In this document: positions 12,080 to 23,230 of the stretch, piece by piece
How positions within the stretch are numbered: position 1 is the stretch's first letter
Layout of the letters: each line of letters starts with the position of its first letter
Source: Mallotus nudiflorus
Lineage: Eukaryota; Streptophyta; Magnoliopsida; Malpighiales; Euphorbiaceae
Direction: 5' to 3'
Assembly (NCBI GenBank): GCA_947683625.1
Contig: CANTUR010000193.1
Span: forward strand, 2,914,001 to 2,978,000
Length of the DNA: 64,000 bases
Notes under the pieces: model-generated
The model's input: the letters and a program-made list of their open reading frames with translations, nothing else
Told to the model about the DNA's origin: nothing
Databases searched by the model: none
Translations under genes and position numbers: made by a program

Positions 12080-12471
12080 TGATACTATCTAAAATATTCT
12101 CACCTAATTGGGGGTCCTCTACCCCCCTAAATAGGAACACATGGACAAGGGAGAAGATAGATCCGTCCAAGGAACTACCTCAAAAAGGAATCCTAACCAA
12201 AGAAGGAACACTCTCCTACAAGGATTATGATTCACTGATCCATAAGGAATCTCATTCCTCCCAGGTTTGAGTATTTCTATATATAGAACCCTATACCCCT
12301 CATAAGGGGACATATCATTCACACACATTCAAGCTATCTCACATCCTCCCTACTTCTATTCTCTAACTTAGGCATCAGAGTGTTTGTGGGGATTTCCCTC
12401 ACCTCTCACCTTGCCCCCTGTTTCATGCTTTGCAAGACATCTAGCCCAGGAGTTCCAGAAATTAGTTATCA
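12080..12471 (+). repeat. 5' LTR of the Tat element
   Basis: Starts TGATACTATCT and ends CA. It matches 21215-21603 closely throughout. It contains a TATA box and the sequence ACCCTATACCCCTCATAAGG just downstream, a plausible transcription start region. Confidence 0.92.
12278..12285 (+). promoter_or_regulatory. TATA box in the 5' LTR
   Basis: TATATATA within TTTCTATATATAGAACC. The same box occurs in the 3' LTR near 21411. It would position retrotransposon transcription to start about 30 bases downstream. Confidence 0.6.
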
Positions 12472-12473
12472 AG

Positions 12474-12492
12474 TGTCGTCGTCTGTGGGAAC
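12474..12492 (+). other. Primer-binding site of the Tat element
   Basis: TGTCGTCGTCTGTGGGAAC starts two bases after the LTR and resembles the TGGCGCCGTCTGTGGGAA class of plant gypsy sites. I do not assign the tRNA. Confidence 0.6.
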
Positions 12493-12542
12493 TCCTTAGG
12501 AAAAGCCATTCATTTACTTTCTAAGCTAAAGACACCTTCACT

Positions 12543-14160
12543 ATGACTTCTAGCCCACCTCCAGCCCAAATTCCTGAGGTCGACACCAATCCTTCTGCAC
12601 CTATCCCTTCGATTGACCTTTCAAACCCTTTCCCAACAATAATACCACCGCCCACCTTGCAGCATGTTGGAGCCTCATTCAAACATGTACCTTCACTTTC
12701 AAAAAACACACCGAGATACCCGTCCTTGGGCATAGATCTCCCGTATTATGCTTCGCTGCAGCACCATCGATCAATACCCTTAATACCTTTTCCAAGCCTA
12801 CTAGAAACGCCAACAATAACCACTCCAAACCTAAACACCGTAACCCAAACACTCGGCCTTGACCAAGTAAGCAAAGAGGCCATGATAAAAAATATTCAGG
12901 CATAAATAGCCTTGATGCAACAACAACTAAGCACTATAATACAGAGCAGGCATACTGAACTGGCTCCAAATAATGATAATACAGCACCCCGATAAGCCCC
13001 AAGGATGAGCACAGGGAAGGGTAAAACACCAGAAGGGGAGTGTAGTTCGTCCATCCTAACTCTTGATGATTTAAAATTAGCGCAGAAGGTTGAGGAAGCA
13101 ATGAATAAATCCCAGACTAAACCTAGAAAGGAAGAAGAATGGGTGATGGATAGCAGAACTTCATTTGTCAGCAGAATAATTCAAACGGAGATTCCTAGTA
13201 AGTTCAGAATCCCACAGCTTGATTAGTACGATGGGACAAGAGACCCTATCAGTCATATATCGGCTTTCTGGACAAAGATGCTACTCCAGAATGTGAACAA
13301 TGGAATCTTGTGCAGAGTCTTCCCAAGTACACTCACAAAGAGCACCCAAAAATGGTTTCATCGGCTCCCGGAGAATTCTGTCACTTCTTTTAAGGACCTA
13401 GAGGAGTAGTTCCATATCAGATTCATCACTAATATCCCTCCTGTAAAAAACATCAATGACTTGCGGATGTGCCGACAGGAGGCTGACGAATCTCTACGAA
13501 GTTACCTTGACCATTTTAATAAAATAGCTGTGCAGATTAAGCACCTTGTTGATGAAGTTGCCATAGAAGCTTTGAAAAATGGCACCAGACTCAGAAAGTT
13601 AAAAGACAAATTAATGACTAAAGAGCCGAATACCTTTGTGGAGGCAATGGCGATAGCGGTCCAGATGATAAAGATGGACAAAGATAGGAGGATGCGTCGG
13701 GAAGAAAATAGGCCATCAATCAAGGATGAACAGCTAAAACAGAGATGAGTAGGCTTCCTAAAAATGAATTTCAGAACTCTAGCAGATAGATTTGACAGGG
13801 AAGCGAACAGATATACACCCTTGAACACCTCTCGATCTAGGATCCTCATGTGGGTCAGGCAGAATGGAGTGGAGATTACACCGACTAAGAGAATCAGCCC
13901 AAGCTGGAGATTTACTCGTGATAGAAGCCAGTACTACGAGTACCATAAAGAGTACAACCATAACACAGAAGGCTGTAGAGAATTTAAGAGTGCCATAGAA
14001 AAACTAGTGCAGTGGGGAAAGCTTGATAATTTCACTGACGCGCCGAGGAGACGCGAAAACCCGAAAAACCATGACCATGACAAAGCTAAGGCAAAGAAAG
14101 CTAGGAAAGAATCAATTGGGACGATCAACATGATTGTAGGAGGAGAAAACACCGAGAAAT
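12543..14160 (+). pseudogene. gag: gag of the Tat element
   Basis: One frame runs from MTSSPPPAQIPEVD at 12543 to 14160. The N-terminus is proline-rich. A capsid-like region follows, with IPSKFRIPQLD, a YDGTRDPISHISAF segment, WFHRLPENSVTSFKDL and a CRQEADESLRSYL block. These match the plant gypsy Gag family (retrotransposon gag domain). The C-terminal part has a YYEYHKEYNHNTEGC segment in place of a classical CCHC knuckle. Stops at 12903, 12993, 13224, 13407 and 13746 interrupt it. Most can be read as CAA/CAG to TAA/TAG or TGG to TAG. Confidence 0.85.
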
Positions 14161-16100
14161 AGTTAAAGCGTAGTAGAGGAGAAAAAACAATACCTGGGAA
14201 AAGCGATAGCGTTTTCAACCCGAAAGACAATTTGCATATACATCACCCTCACAGTGATGCCCTGGTGATAACTATATGCATAAATAAGTATTAGGTCAAA
14301 AGGCTACTGGTCGATAATGGGAGTGCTATCAATGTTTTATCTTGGAATATGTACAAAGCTATGGGTGACTCCATCACCAACTTAACGGCCATCCAGAACC
14401 CCATCACTATTTTTTGTGGGGGAACGATGCAACCAATGGGGATTGTCAATCTGGACCTAGAATTCAGAAACCAAGAGGATAAGGAAACAAAAATCGTCCG
14501 GACTCCATTCAACGTGGTAGACATACCACTAGCCTATAATGGGATAATAGGACGGCCGGTACTTTAGGAAGCAGATGCAATCACCAGCATCCGACAATTA
14601 ACTATGAAAATTTTGGTCAATAAGGGGACCCTTACTATTAGGGGAGATCAGCAAATGGCTAGACAATGCTATCAGATGACCATGAAGTCTCTGGCGGAGG
14701 CTTTTCATTTAGAGGCATGGGAAATTGAGAAGCAAGGCGCTGACCCACAATTGGTGGAAGACACGGAGACATTAAAGTCCGTGAAAATTGGCAATGCCCT
14801 TGATTTGAACATCAAAGACATAATAAGGGACGTCCTTATCAGACACTCAGAGGATTTTGCTTCTCAAGCCTCCGAGATCGTCGGCGTGGACCCGCGGGTT
14901 GCCTGTCACTGCCTAAACATCAAACCAGGAGCTAAGCCAATAACATAGAAGAAAAGAACTTTTGCCTACGAAAGACAAAAGATCATTGCCGAGGAAACGG
15001 CAAAGCTATTGGCAGCTGGGTTCATTAAAGAGGTTACTCACCCAGACTGGGTAGCCAACGTGGTACTCGTTAAACAAGCAAATGTGAAGTACATAATGTG
15101 TGTAGACTACACCGACCTCAACCGAGCATGCCCTAAAGACAGCTACCTGTTACCAACGATTGATCAGCTCATCAATTCCACCGCTGGCCACGGCTTATAC
15201 AGCTTTGTAGATGCTGCCTAAGGTTATCACCAGATCCCCATAAAGAAATAAGATCAGGAGAAAACGTCCTTTGTCACGTATGAAGGGTTGTACTGCTATA
15301 AGGTGATGCCCTTAAAATTGAAAAATGTTGGAGCCACGTACTAAAGAATGATGAACCAAGTCCTCCAAAGCCAGATTGGAACCAATGTAGAGGTATATAT
15401 GGATGACATCATCATCAAAAGCAAGCACCCAGAGCATCACCCAGTGGACGTGGATCGAGTTCTCCAATTACTAAGCCAATCCAGGATCAAGTTGAATCCT
15501 GATAAATGCATCTTCGGAGTCTAGGCAGGAAAGTTCCTGGGGTTCATGATTTATCACCGAGGCATTGAAGTGAACCCAAAAAAAATGGAAGCCATACTCA
15601 ACATGGCGGCACCAAAGAGCATTTTTGATATACAAAAGCTAAATGGTAGAATAACCGCACTGGGGCATTTTATTTCTTGCTCTGCTAGGCGATGTCTACC
15701 ATTGTTCCGAGCTCTCAAAAGTTTCGGCACGTTTCAGTGGTCTGCTGATTGCCAGACAACATTTGAAGAAATTAAAAGATTCTTGTCTTCCCCACCATTA
15801 ATCAGCCATCCAATACCGAATGAGACCTTATACTTATACCTCTCTATTGGCCAAGAATGCATCGCTTTAGTACTGGTAAGGGAAGAGGGAAGCCAACAAA
15901 GCCCTATTTACCATATCAGTAAGATGCTCCGAGGACCTAAAGTTCGATACCCCATGCTGGACAAGTTAGCCTTAGCTATGGTTCATGCTTCTCGAAAGCT
16001 TCGGCACTACTTCCAAGCTCACCATACTGTAGTCTGGTCCCGTTTCCTACTATGAAAAATATTATAAAAACCAGAGACTTCATATAGGCTAGTGCAACGG
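14161..16100 (+). pseudogene. Protease, reverse transcriptase and first RNase H of the Tat pol
   Basis: It continues the gag frame. Protease shows VDNGSAINVLSW near 14310, with the DNGS active site, and a IIGRPVL block near 14550. Reverse transcriptase shows VDYTDLNRACPKDSY and an intact YMDD (VEVYMDDIIIKSK, near 15397). The first RNase H starts near LYLYLSIGQECIALVLVREEG at 15828. Its first acidic residue appears to be lost, as is usual for the degenerate first RNase H of Tat elements. It then has RYPMLDKLALAMVHASRKLR. A frameshift follows near 16040-16100. Stops occur at about 15222, 15252, 15342 and 15522. Confidence 0.88.
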
Positions 16101-17944
16101 TCAAACTCGACGAGTTTGATATTAATTATGAGCCCCGGCAGCAGATGAAAGCCCAGGCATTAGCAGATTTTGTACAAGAAATGGCTCCGAAAGATATAGC
16201 CTTGACCAAGATACCATAATGGAAGCTCTATGTTGACGAAGCATCCTCAGCTCAGGGTTCCGACATAGGAATAATCCTCAGGGGGCCACATAAAGTTCAT
16301 ATCCAGTACGCATTCCGCATAGAGTATAATGCCACCAATAATGCAACCAAATACGAAGCACTCATCACAGGTTTGAAGCTAGCCACTGAAGTCAGGGCCG
16401 AACACCTCATCATACACTCAGATTCCTAACTAGTAGTCAACCAAGTCAGTGGAGAATTTCAAGTCAAAGATGCCTGTATTGCCAAATACATAGACAAAGC
16501 CAGGTGACTTTTTCAACACATCGAGCAAGACGGAGGCCAATAGAAGATCGTCCAAATTCCTAGGGAAGACAACAATGAGGCCGATTACCTTGCTAAATCT
16601 ACAGTCGAGAACAGTCAAACATTTAGGGATATGAATTTCATCGAATCACTAACCAGTCCCAGCACATAGGACACTGAATTTTTTAAAACACGAGTAGTCT
16701 CGGAATGGATACAGCCCATAATCCAATATCTTGAGCATGGCATACTCCCAGAAGATAAGCTGCAAGCTCGAAAGCTTAAGGCCAAAGTAGCCCACTATTT
16801 CGTCCACCAAGGGGAGCTCTACCGAAAATCTTTGTCGCACCCCTAGTCAAAGTGCGTTTCCTCGGAGGAGGGAAATTACATCCTCTGAGAAATCCACGAA
16901 GGAATCTATAGTGCACATGAGTCCCACTATTTGCTCACTAGAAAAGATTTGCTCTAAGGGTATTACTGGCCTACCATGTCCAAGGATGCTCAGTAATTAA
17001 CACAATCATGTCCCCAATGCCAGCACTACGCCCAACTTAGCCATAAATCTTCTCGGCCTCTGCATCCCATCGGCAGCCCTTGGCCTTTCACCATGTGGGG
17101 GATGGACATCCTGGGTCCTTTTTCTCCCTCTACCTCATAGAAAAAGTTCTTAATCGTGGCCATTGACCATTTTACGAAATGGGTAGAAGAAGAAGCAGTC
17201 CCAATAATCACAGAAGCCCGGATACGACACTTTTTCTGGAAGGAGATCATTTGCAGATTCGGCATCCCCCACACTTTAATTATAGACAACGACAAACAGT
17301 TCGACAACCATAAGTTCAGAAGTTTCTGCTTGGACCTTGGAATAAAACTGTGCTTTACCTCAGTAGCTCACCCACAGACGAACGGACAAACTAAGGTCAT
17401 CAACAGAATCCTCATGCAAGGGTTGAAGAAAAGACTCAACAACAAGAAAGGGAGTTGGGTCAAAGAGCTGAATAACGCAATCTGGGCCTATAGAACCACA
17501 CCTCGATCGTCCACTAGCGAAACGCCATTCAGACTGACTTATGGCATGGATGCAGTAATTCTAGTGGAGATTGGGTCCCCAAGTTACTGGGTAAGCCAAG
17601 ACCTCGACCACACTATCAATAACGTCAATGCACAGATATGCCTTGATGTACTAAAGGAACAAAGAGAACAAGCGGCAGCAATGGCTGAGGCACATCGGTA
17701 AAGAATAACCCGGTACCACCATCTGTGTAAACTAACAGAGAATTTCAGGACAGGTGACTGGGTACTCAAAAGAGTAGAAATTGGCAAAGGCACCTCGAGC
17801 ACCAGCAAATTAGGTTCGAATTGGGAAGGCCCGTATTAGATCTCAGAATGCACAAGAAAGGGGGCGTACAGACTAAAAGAAAGAGGAGGTAGATAACTAT
17901 CGAGGTTCTGGAACTCAGACTCTCTCAGGAAATATTATCAGTAA
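16101..17944 (+). pseudogene. Second RNase H and integrase of the Tat pol
   Basis: After the frameshift comes a KAQALADFVQEM linker and the second, archaeal-type RNase H: LYVDEASSAQGSDIGI, NNATKYEALITGLKLA, and HSDS before LVVNQVSGEFQ. Integrase follows, with the zinc-finger part (HEGIYSAHESHYL, CPQCQ) and the core: WGMDILGPF, then IIDNDKQF. The third catalytic residue is changed. The motif HPQTNGQTKVIN has lysine where the family has glutamate. The C-terminus has DWVLKRVEIG and NWEGPY. Open for 181 codons from 17156; elsewhere stops are frequent. Confidence 0.87.
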
Positions 17945-18674
17945 TCTTGTACTCAAATACCCAATCTGATTCAATAATAAAAAGTATCTTCATTGATAAA
18001 GAATGTCTTTACACATGATTGGTTACAAAAAAAAAAGATAAAAGATACACATTAACCTATACATATCTACTCTAGTATTTGAACACCCGGACCCTTAATC
18101 CTGGAAACTGAGGGGGAACCAACATCGGCAGCCTCTGGACGCTCACTAGACCAAGCTATAACAGTGGCCTCTTCAGACTCCCTCATAGGAAAGGAACCAA
18201 CTTTTCGATGGGCGTCCTCCTCTGTAATAAGCCTGGCCAGATCGGTTGGAGTTATCCGATCTAATGCCCCCAAGTCCAATCCTGAGTCTTGAGAGGGCAG
18301 GATCCTTTTGCACTCAGCCCGGTACGCCTTAAGAAACCCCCTACCATGCTTTGATATGCCTTCTTATCGTTTGCACGAGATTTCTCAAGCTCCGCCAGCC
18401 TCCCTTGAAGCTCAGCAATCTGAAGATCCTGCTCCTCGATCCTCCTTGTCAGTTGGGCCTAGCTATGTTCCAGTTCAGAAACCTTTTTTTGATTCACCTC
18501 CGCATCAGATTTGGCCTCCGCGTATCTTGTTTGGCAGTGCTCCAGAGCTGCCTTGGCGCTATCTAGCTTCTTCTCAAAATCTATAGCTATCATCCCCACC
18601 TCAGTTTCCTTTAAGTTGTACTGGCTCTTCAAGTAGAAGTATTGATCCTTCGCCAGCAACAAGGCTTGAGTCAT

Positions 18675-18748
18675 CTGCCAAAAATAACCAAGAAACTTAG
18701 TCAAGAATCCATTACAAAAGTTGTATCAAGTAGCATAAACTCCCTTAC
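18675..18748 (-). other. Putative intron 2 of the Tat antisense gene
   Basis: Read on the minus strand, it starts GTAAGGGAGT and ends TATTTTTGGCAG, 74 bases. It contains an in-frame stop, so splicing is needed to join IDQSLE to MTQALLLAKD. Phase 0. Confidence 0.62.
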
Positions 18749-19183
18749 CTCTAGTGACTGGTCGATCATGGAATCTAGTAATCCGTCTGGTCCCTCTTCT
18801 GACCAACGCTGCATATCACCAGGTAACCACAGTGACTCGGTGTACTGGTCCCGTACTTGACTTTTGGAGATGCTCGGGGGCTTTATCTTTTTCAATATCC
18901 ATCCCCGTATATCCGGACAACCAGATAACCGAGGGCGCTGGACATAAATCTCTTCATCTAGCCCCTCTGCATCTGACCCTGTGTCGATCAGCCGCCTTTT
19001 TCTTCGCCTGACCCGCTCCGACCGCTCACTTTCCACCGGTGCCTTGCCCTTGGGGTCAGTGAGAACTGCCTCTGAAGCCAGAGGAGCCTCAGTTTTTGGG
19101 GAAGGAGAATTCTGGCCCTCCTCCACTGCAGCTGGCTCATCTACTAAGGAAATCCCACCCGCAAAATCAAAAAAGTCAGTCAT

Positions 19184-19243
19184 CTACAGATGGAAAAAGA
19201 AGACTAGTCAGATAAAATAAAGCTCAAAGCAAAGTAATCATAC
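19184..19243 (-). other. Putative intron 1 of the Tat antisense gene
   Basis: Read on the minus strand, it starts GTATGATTAC and ends CCATCTGTAG, 60 bases, pyrimidine-rich before the acceptor. It joins codon ends exactly (phase 0): the frame ending TTIPL continues as MTDFFDFAGG. It is short for a plant intron. Confidence 0.55.
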
Positions 19244-20116
19244 CAGGGGAATGGTTGTGACTCGGACAAACTCTCCACAGATACCTCCGGGACGCATCTC
19301 CCGTGGATCGAGCTTCGACGAGTCCATCTAGATGTAGCCATAAAACTAACTCCGTATCAGGATCAGAAAGTTTCGCTGGATGGTCATTTTATGACACTCA
19401 TCCGACCACATCCTCCGGACATCCAAAAAGTTTAATTGATGCTCCACAATGAAAAAATGGTATCTCCACTTCTTATGGAGATCTATAAGTTTAACAAAAA
19501 GTGAATGGTTGGGTACAGCTGAAAGGGAGAACATCAGCTCTCCCTTCTTCCTAGTTAGCCTATACAAATACCAGAGGACATTTAGATCGGGAACCCTACC
19601 CTCTTCATGCATCAGCTGGAGGAACCCGGTCAGTATCCTATAACTATTCGGATGAAGCTGACCGGGCACAATGTTATTCCTATTAAGAAAGTCTTTGACA
19701 AAGGGATCTAAGGGAAATTTCATACCCCCTCCTAACTGGTCGAAGTACACTACTAATCTACTTAGCCCCGATAAAGGGGTATGCGCCCTAAACATTCTAT
19801 CTCTAGTGTGGAGGGCATAATCGGCGGGGATACAGAACCACCGCCGATACCACCCTAGCAATTTGCTATCTACGTTGGACACAAAGAGGTCAGAGCTAAT
19901 TTCTTCCTCGGGACCCATAGCAAAGAAGGGGACAAAAACCAAATGAAAGAAAAGGGGCAAAAAGAGGAGGAAGAAAAGATAAAAAGAATCACCTAGTCAC
20001 CTCAAGCAAGAATTATGGTAGGAAGGAATAGAAATGGTAAAGGTAGTAGAAACATAGCAAAAATAGAATAAAGAAGCGAAGAAAGCAAAATGTGCCAGTT
20101 AGCAAGCGTAGCAATG

Positions 20117-20122
20117 TTTATA
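20117..20122 (-). promoter_or_regulatory. Possible TATA box for the Tat antisense gene
   Basis: TATAAA on the minus strand within GTCTCTATAAACATTGC, about 160-200 bases upstream of the two candidate start codons. This is inference from position only. Confidence 0.3.
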
Positions 20123-20414
20123 GAGACATGGAAGGACCTGGAAGCATGCCATTAACTGCCCTTATTATTACTGCGCTCCTCCCTAGGCCACCAAGGGCTT
20201 ATTGGGAATAAAATAACCCATTAGGCGAGGAGTCACGATAACGGCTGTACGAGCGTTTCGTTTACTAACACACGAAATGACGCATCAACCACATGATCTC
20301 AAAAGTTGAAGTAAAACCACCACGTGTTGGCCCACCCACATCTTCGAGTGGGCCGCTCCATCAAGCAACTCAGGAGATATTTCAGGCATCACTCCCAACC
20401 CATTCCGATCATAT

Positions 20415-20945
20415 AAAGTCCAGTGACTGAAGCTGGCACCCTCAGGTCACTTCCGTAGTACTGAGGTTCCGAGCATGTAAGCCTCGCACCCCTGAGCCGA
20501 GCATCTAAGTCTCATTCACATAAGTCCAGTGACTGAAGCTGGCACCCTCAGGTCGCTTCCGTAGTACTGAGGTTCCGAGCATGTAAGCCTCGCACCCCTG
20601 AGTTGAGCATCTAAGTCTCGTTCACATAAGTCTAGTGACTGAAGTTGGCACCCTCAGGTCGCTTTCGTAGTACTGAGGTTCCGAGCATGTAAGCCTCGCG
20701 CCCTTGAGCCGATCACCTAAAGTCTCGCTCACATAAGTCCAGTGACTGAAGGTGGCACCCTCAGGTCACTTCTGTAGTACTAAGGTTCCGAACATGTAAG
20801 CCTCGCGCCCCTGAGCCGAGCACCTAAAGTCTCGAGCACATAAGCCCAGTGACTAAAGTTGGCACCCTCAGGTCACTTCCGTAGTACTGAGGTTCTGAGC
20901 ATGTAAGCCTCGTGCCCCTGAGTCGAGCATCTACAAATCCAGTGA
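20415..20945. repeat. Tandem array, five copies of 106-107 bp plus a partial copy
   Basis: The unit begins CAGTGACTGAAGCTGGCACC and recurs at 20421, 20527, 20633, 20740 and 20847, with a truncated sixth start at 20940. Each unit contains GGTTCCGAGCATGTAAGCCT. Copies differ by a few transitions. The array lies between the antisense gene and the polypurine tract, so for the antisense gene it is upstream sequence. Confidence 0.9.
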
Positions 20946-21193
20946 CGACTGGTTCCATCTTGTTCCAAAATGGACGAGTTAATCTATTGCGGTGATCATA
21001 CTCACTCTTCAGGTAACCCAGTTTCACAGATTATGATTCGATGACGACCAACCAAAATACTCGGCACCAAGCTCTGCTTATTATGACTAAGGCTGGCCAC
21101 CTCAGCTCACTTGCATCTTATAACCCATATAAAAGCATCTGCATCCTACTCGGACACAACTAACATAAATATCTGAATAAATATCTGAATACT

Positions 21194-21213
21194 CCGAGGG
21201 GGGGGGGGGACTC
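21194..21213 (+). other. Polypurine tract of the Tat element
   Basis: A run of about a dozen G within CGAGGGG...GGACTC directly precedes the 3' LTR. Confidence 0.75.
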
Positions 21214-21214
21214 T

Positions 21215-21603
21215 TGATACTATCTAGAATGTTCCCACCTAATTAGGGATCCTCTACCCCCCCTAAATAGGAACACATGGACAAGGGAGAAGATAGATCC
21301 GTCCAAGAAACTACTCAGAGGAATCCTAACCAAAGAAGGAATACTCTCCTATAAGGATTATGATTCACTAGTCCATAAGGAATCTCATTCCTCACAGGTT
21401 TGAGTATTGCTATATATAGAACCCTATACCCCTCATAAGGGGACATTTCATTCACACACATTTAAGTTATCTCACCTCCTCCCTATTTCTATTCTCTAAC
21501 TTAGGCATCAGAGTGTTTGTAGGGATTCCCCACACCTGTCACCTTATCCCCTGTTTCGTGTTTTACATGACGTTTAGCCCAGGAGTTCCGGAGATTAGTT
21601 ATA
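21215..21603 (+). repeat. 3' LTR of the Tat element
   Basis: TGATACTATCTAGAATG start; matches 12080-12471 across its length. The last bases read GTTATA where the 5' copy has GTTATCA, so the terminal CA is lost or altered. It ends about 235 bases beyond the XTH stop codon. Confidence 0.9.
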
Positions 21604-21837
21604 AATAATATATTCAAAATTTAAGTTATTTCTTAAATTCCAAAAATTTTATAATAATTTTTTTTTTTTTTATATTAACAAAGTAATTACATAAGGCACG
21701 ACTAAAGAAGATTAAAATCGAATTTCAAATTGCGTGAAAGTTTGTTACTGCAAAATCTCGAACTAACATTAAAAGAATAAAAGAATTGAAATTCTACTTC
21801 ATATTTTTACATCAGAATACGCTGACATAAAAAAGAA

Positions 21838-22912
21838 TTAGGAAATGTTGCATTCTGGGGGCAATCCTTGGGGAAACCTCTTTGTGTCTGTGCAGTAATT
21901 GTAGATCATGTAGTTCTTTTGCACCCACCGAAGCCTTTCTTGGCTTGTTAAATCAAGCTCTTCAGAAAGCCAAGAATTGCTATTGGATTGAGAAGGTGCA
22001 GAATTTGAACTGCAAGATGATGTTGATGATCCCCCATTAGATCTAATGCAAGCATTTGCATTGAAGTTTCTGTAGGAAGCAGTGAATGGAGCTTGAGACC
22101 AATCTGTCTTTACAAGGCCACCTCTTGTAGCCCAGTCATCAGCATTCCATAGACTAGAGTATATTCTCATTGGCTGATTCTTTGGGAATGGAACACCTTT
22201 GCTCTCCATGTTCTTGAACTCTCTAATTGGAGTTCCATCAACAGAGAAGCTGAAACAGAGGAGGTAAAATTCAACGTCAATATAGATGTATAATATAAAA
22301 GGACAGAGTTCACGATTTTGCGTTGATGCATGGGATTTGCTTTAGTTGCTTACATGATGCGCTGAGGGTTCCAAAGGATGGAAAAGGTGTGGAAATCTGC
22401 AGCTGGGTCGAACCAAAGATAGAATTGCTGCTCTCTGTTGCCTTTGCCTTGGCTGAACACATTCGTGTGGAGAATGTAAGGATCGCCACTCAAATTTCCC
22501 AAGAACTCAAAATCAATCTCATCCCATGTAGACCCTTTTGAGGATAGCTACAAATTCAAACATTTTATTAATTAAGCGAACAGAAATTCACAAAAATCAA
22601 GCAGATCGACTAGCAGTATTATTAGGATGATGAACTTACATAATAGGCAGTAACAGTGCCAGCAGAGTTGCCAGGAACAAGCTTGAGCTGCATATCAATC
22701 TTTCCAAAAAGATACTCATTCTTGGACTGAAATCCAGAGCCAGAAGCTTTGTCAAGGTTGAGAGTAAGAAGTTCTCCGTTGTTAAGTATCTTGGCACGGC
22801 CATCTCCCCATGTAATGTCAAAATCGTTGTAGAAATTACTGGCAAACGAAACCATGAAAGAGCCAACAAGAAGAGGCATAAGCAGCACTAATGCAACTAC
22901 TGAAGAGGCCAT
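21838..22912 (-). CDS. XTH: Xyloglucan endotransglucosylase/hydrolase, three exons, apparently intact
   Basis: Exons on the minus strand are 22912-22640, 22547-22354 and 22249-21838, joined by GT-AG introns of 92 and 104 bases. The spliced frame is 292 codons plus stop, a normal XTH length. Residues 1 to about 25 form a hydrophobic signal peptide. Exon 2 carries the catalytic motif DEIDFEFLG, with the nucleophile and acid/base glutamates, followed by the N-glycosylation site NLSG. Exon 3 holds KNMESKGVPFPKNQPMRIY, NADDWATRGGLVKTDW and the cysteine-containing XET C-terminal domain ending RFPQGLPPEC. The enzyme (glycoside hydrolase family 16) cuts and rejoins xyloglucan in the cell wall. It looks closest to the Arabidopsis XTH22/XTH23 (TCH4) group. 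No defect is visible. Confidence 0.95.
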
Positions 22913-23005
22913 ATTATCGCTGGGTTAATATTGTTTATAAAAGAAAGGAGAAGAGAAATCAAAACTTGTTAAGCTGAGATGAAGAGAAGAGAGATTTGGA
23001 TTCCG

Positions 23006-23013
23006 TATTTATA
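23006..23013 (-). promoter_or_regulatory. TATA box of the XTH gene
   Basis: TATAAATA on the minus strand, about 95 bases upstream of the start codon. This gives a 5' leader of roughly 60-65 bases that is rich in A and G. Confidence 0.65.
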
Positions 23014-23230
23014 TTGGGCAGGACGAAAGGCATGGGAAGGTGAGAATTAATTAGAGTTGTATTGTGCTGTTGTTGTGGCTAAAAAAAAAAGCTACGAAGA
23101 TTAGCTGTGTTTGAGCACACGGCTAATGGATGGATGGGACTTACATTAAACGGTTTATGACGGCACGACGACTTTTTGCAATTGCATTATGCATGGTAAT
23201 GGTACGATTGTTGTTATTAGTATATTCTTT

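Larger units (their letters stand above)
18067..19960 (-). pseudogene. Antisense gene of the Tat element (putative gypsy-type transposon protein), three exons
   Basis: On the minus strand, exon 1 (19918 or 19960 to 19244) starts MGPEEEISSDLF. It contains KFPLDPFVKDFL, QLHPNSYRILTGFLQL and a WRYHFFIV block, the pattern of the plant family named putative gypsy type transposon (Pfam Transposase_28). Exon 2 (19183-18749) is acidic and includes a basic KRRKRR-like stretch. Exon 3 (18674-18067) is a predicted coiled coil (LYLKSQYNLKETE-type, EEQDLQIAELQGRLAELEK) with a serine-rich tail. Both introns are GT-AG and in phase, and exon 1 and exon 2 lengths are multiples of three. Defects: two TAG codons near the end of exon 1 (19346, 19328), one TAG at 18459, and one frameshift near 18290-18330. 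Such antisense genes are known in Tat elements; their function is unknown. Confidence 0.75.
12080..21603 (+). mobile_element. Tat-lineage Ty3/gypsy retrotransposon with antisense gene
   Basis: Two direct LTRs of about 390 bases bound the element. Between them come a primer site, gag, protease, reverse transcriptase, RNase H, a second RNase H and integrase on the plus strand. A split gene on the minus strand, a tandem-repeat array and a G-rich polypurine tract follow. The second RNase H before integrase and the antisense gene are features of the Tat lineage. Gag-pol is in one frame from 12543 to about 16070, broken mainly by stops. The flanks are TA-rich, so the 5-bp duplication is ambiguous. 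Confidence 0.9.

Noticed and set aside
18308..19643. Plus-strand frames opposite the Tat antisense gene
   Set aside because: The minus strand carries the conserved domain, the in-phase introns and the coiled coil; the plus-strand frames have no family pattern.
20415..20945. Regular array resembling a CRISPR at first sight
   Set aside because: The repeats are contiguous 106-bp units without unique spacers, in a plant retrotransposon.
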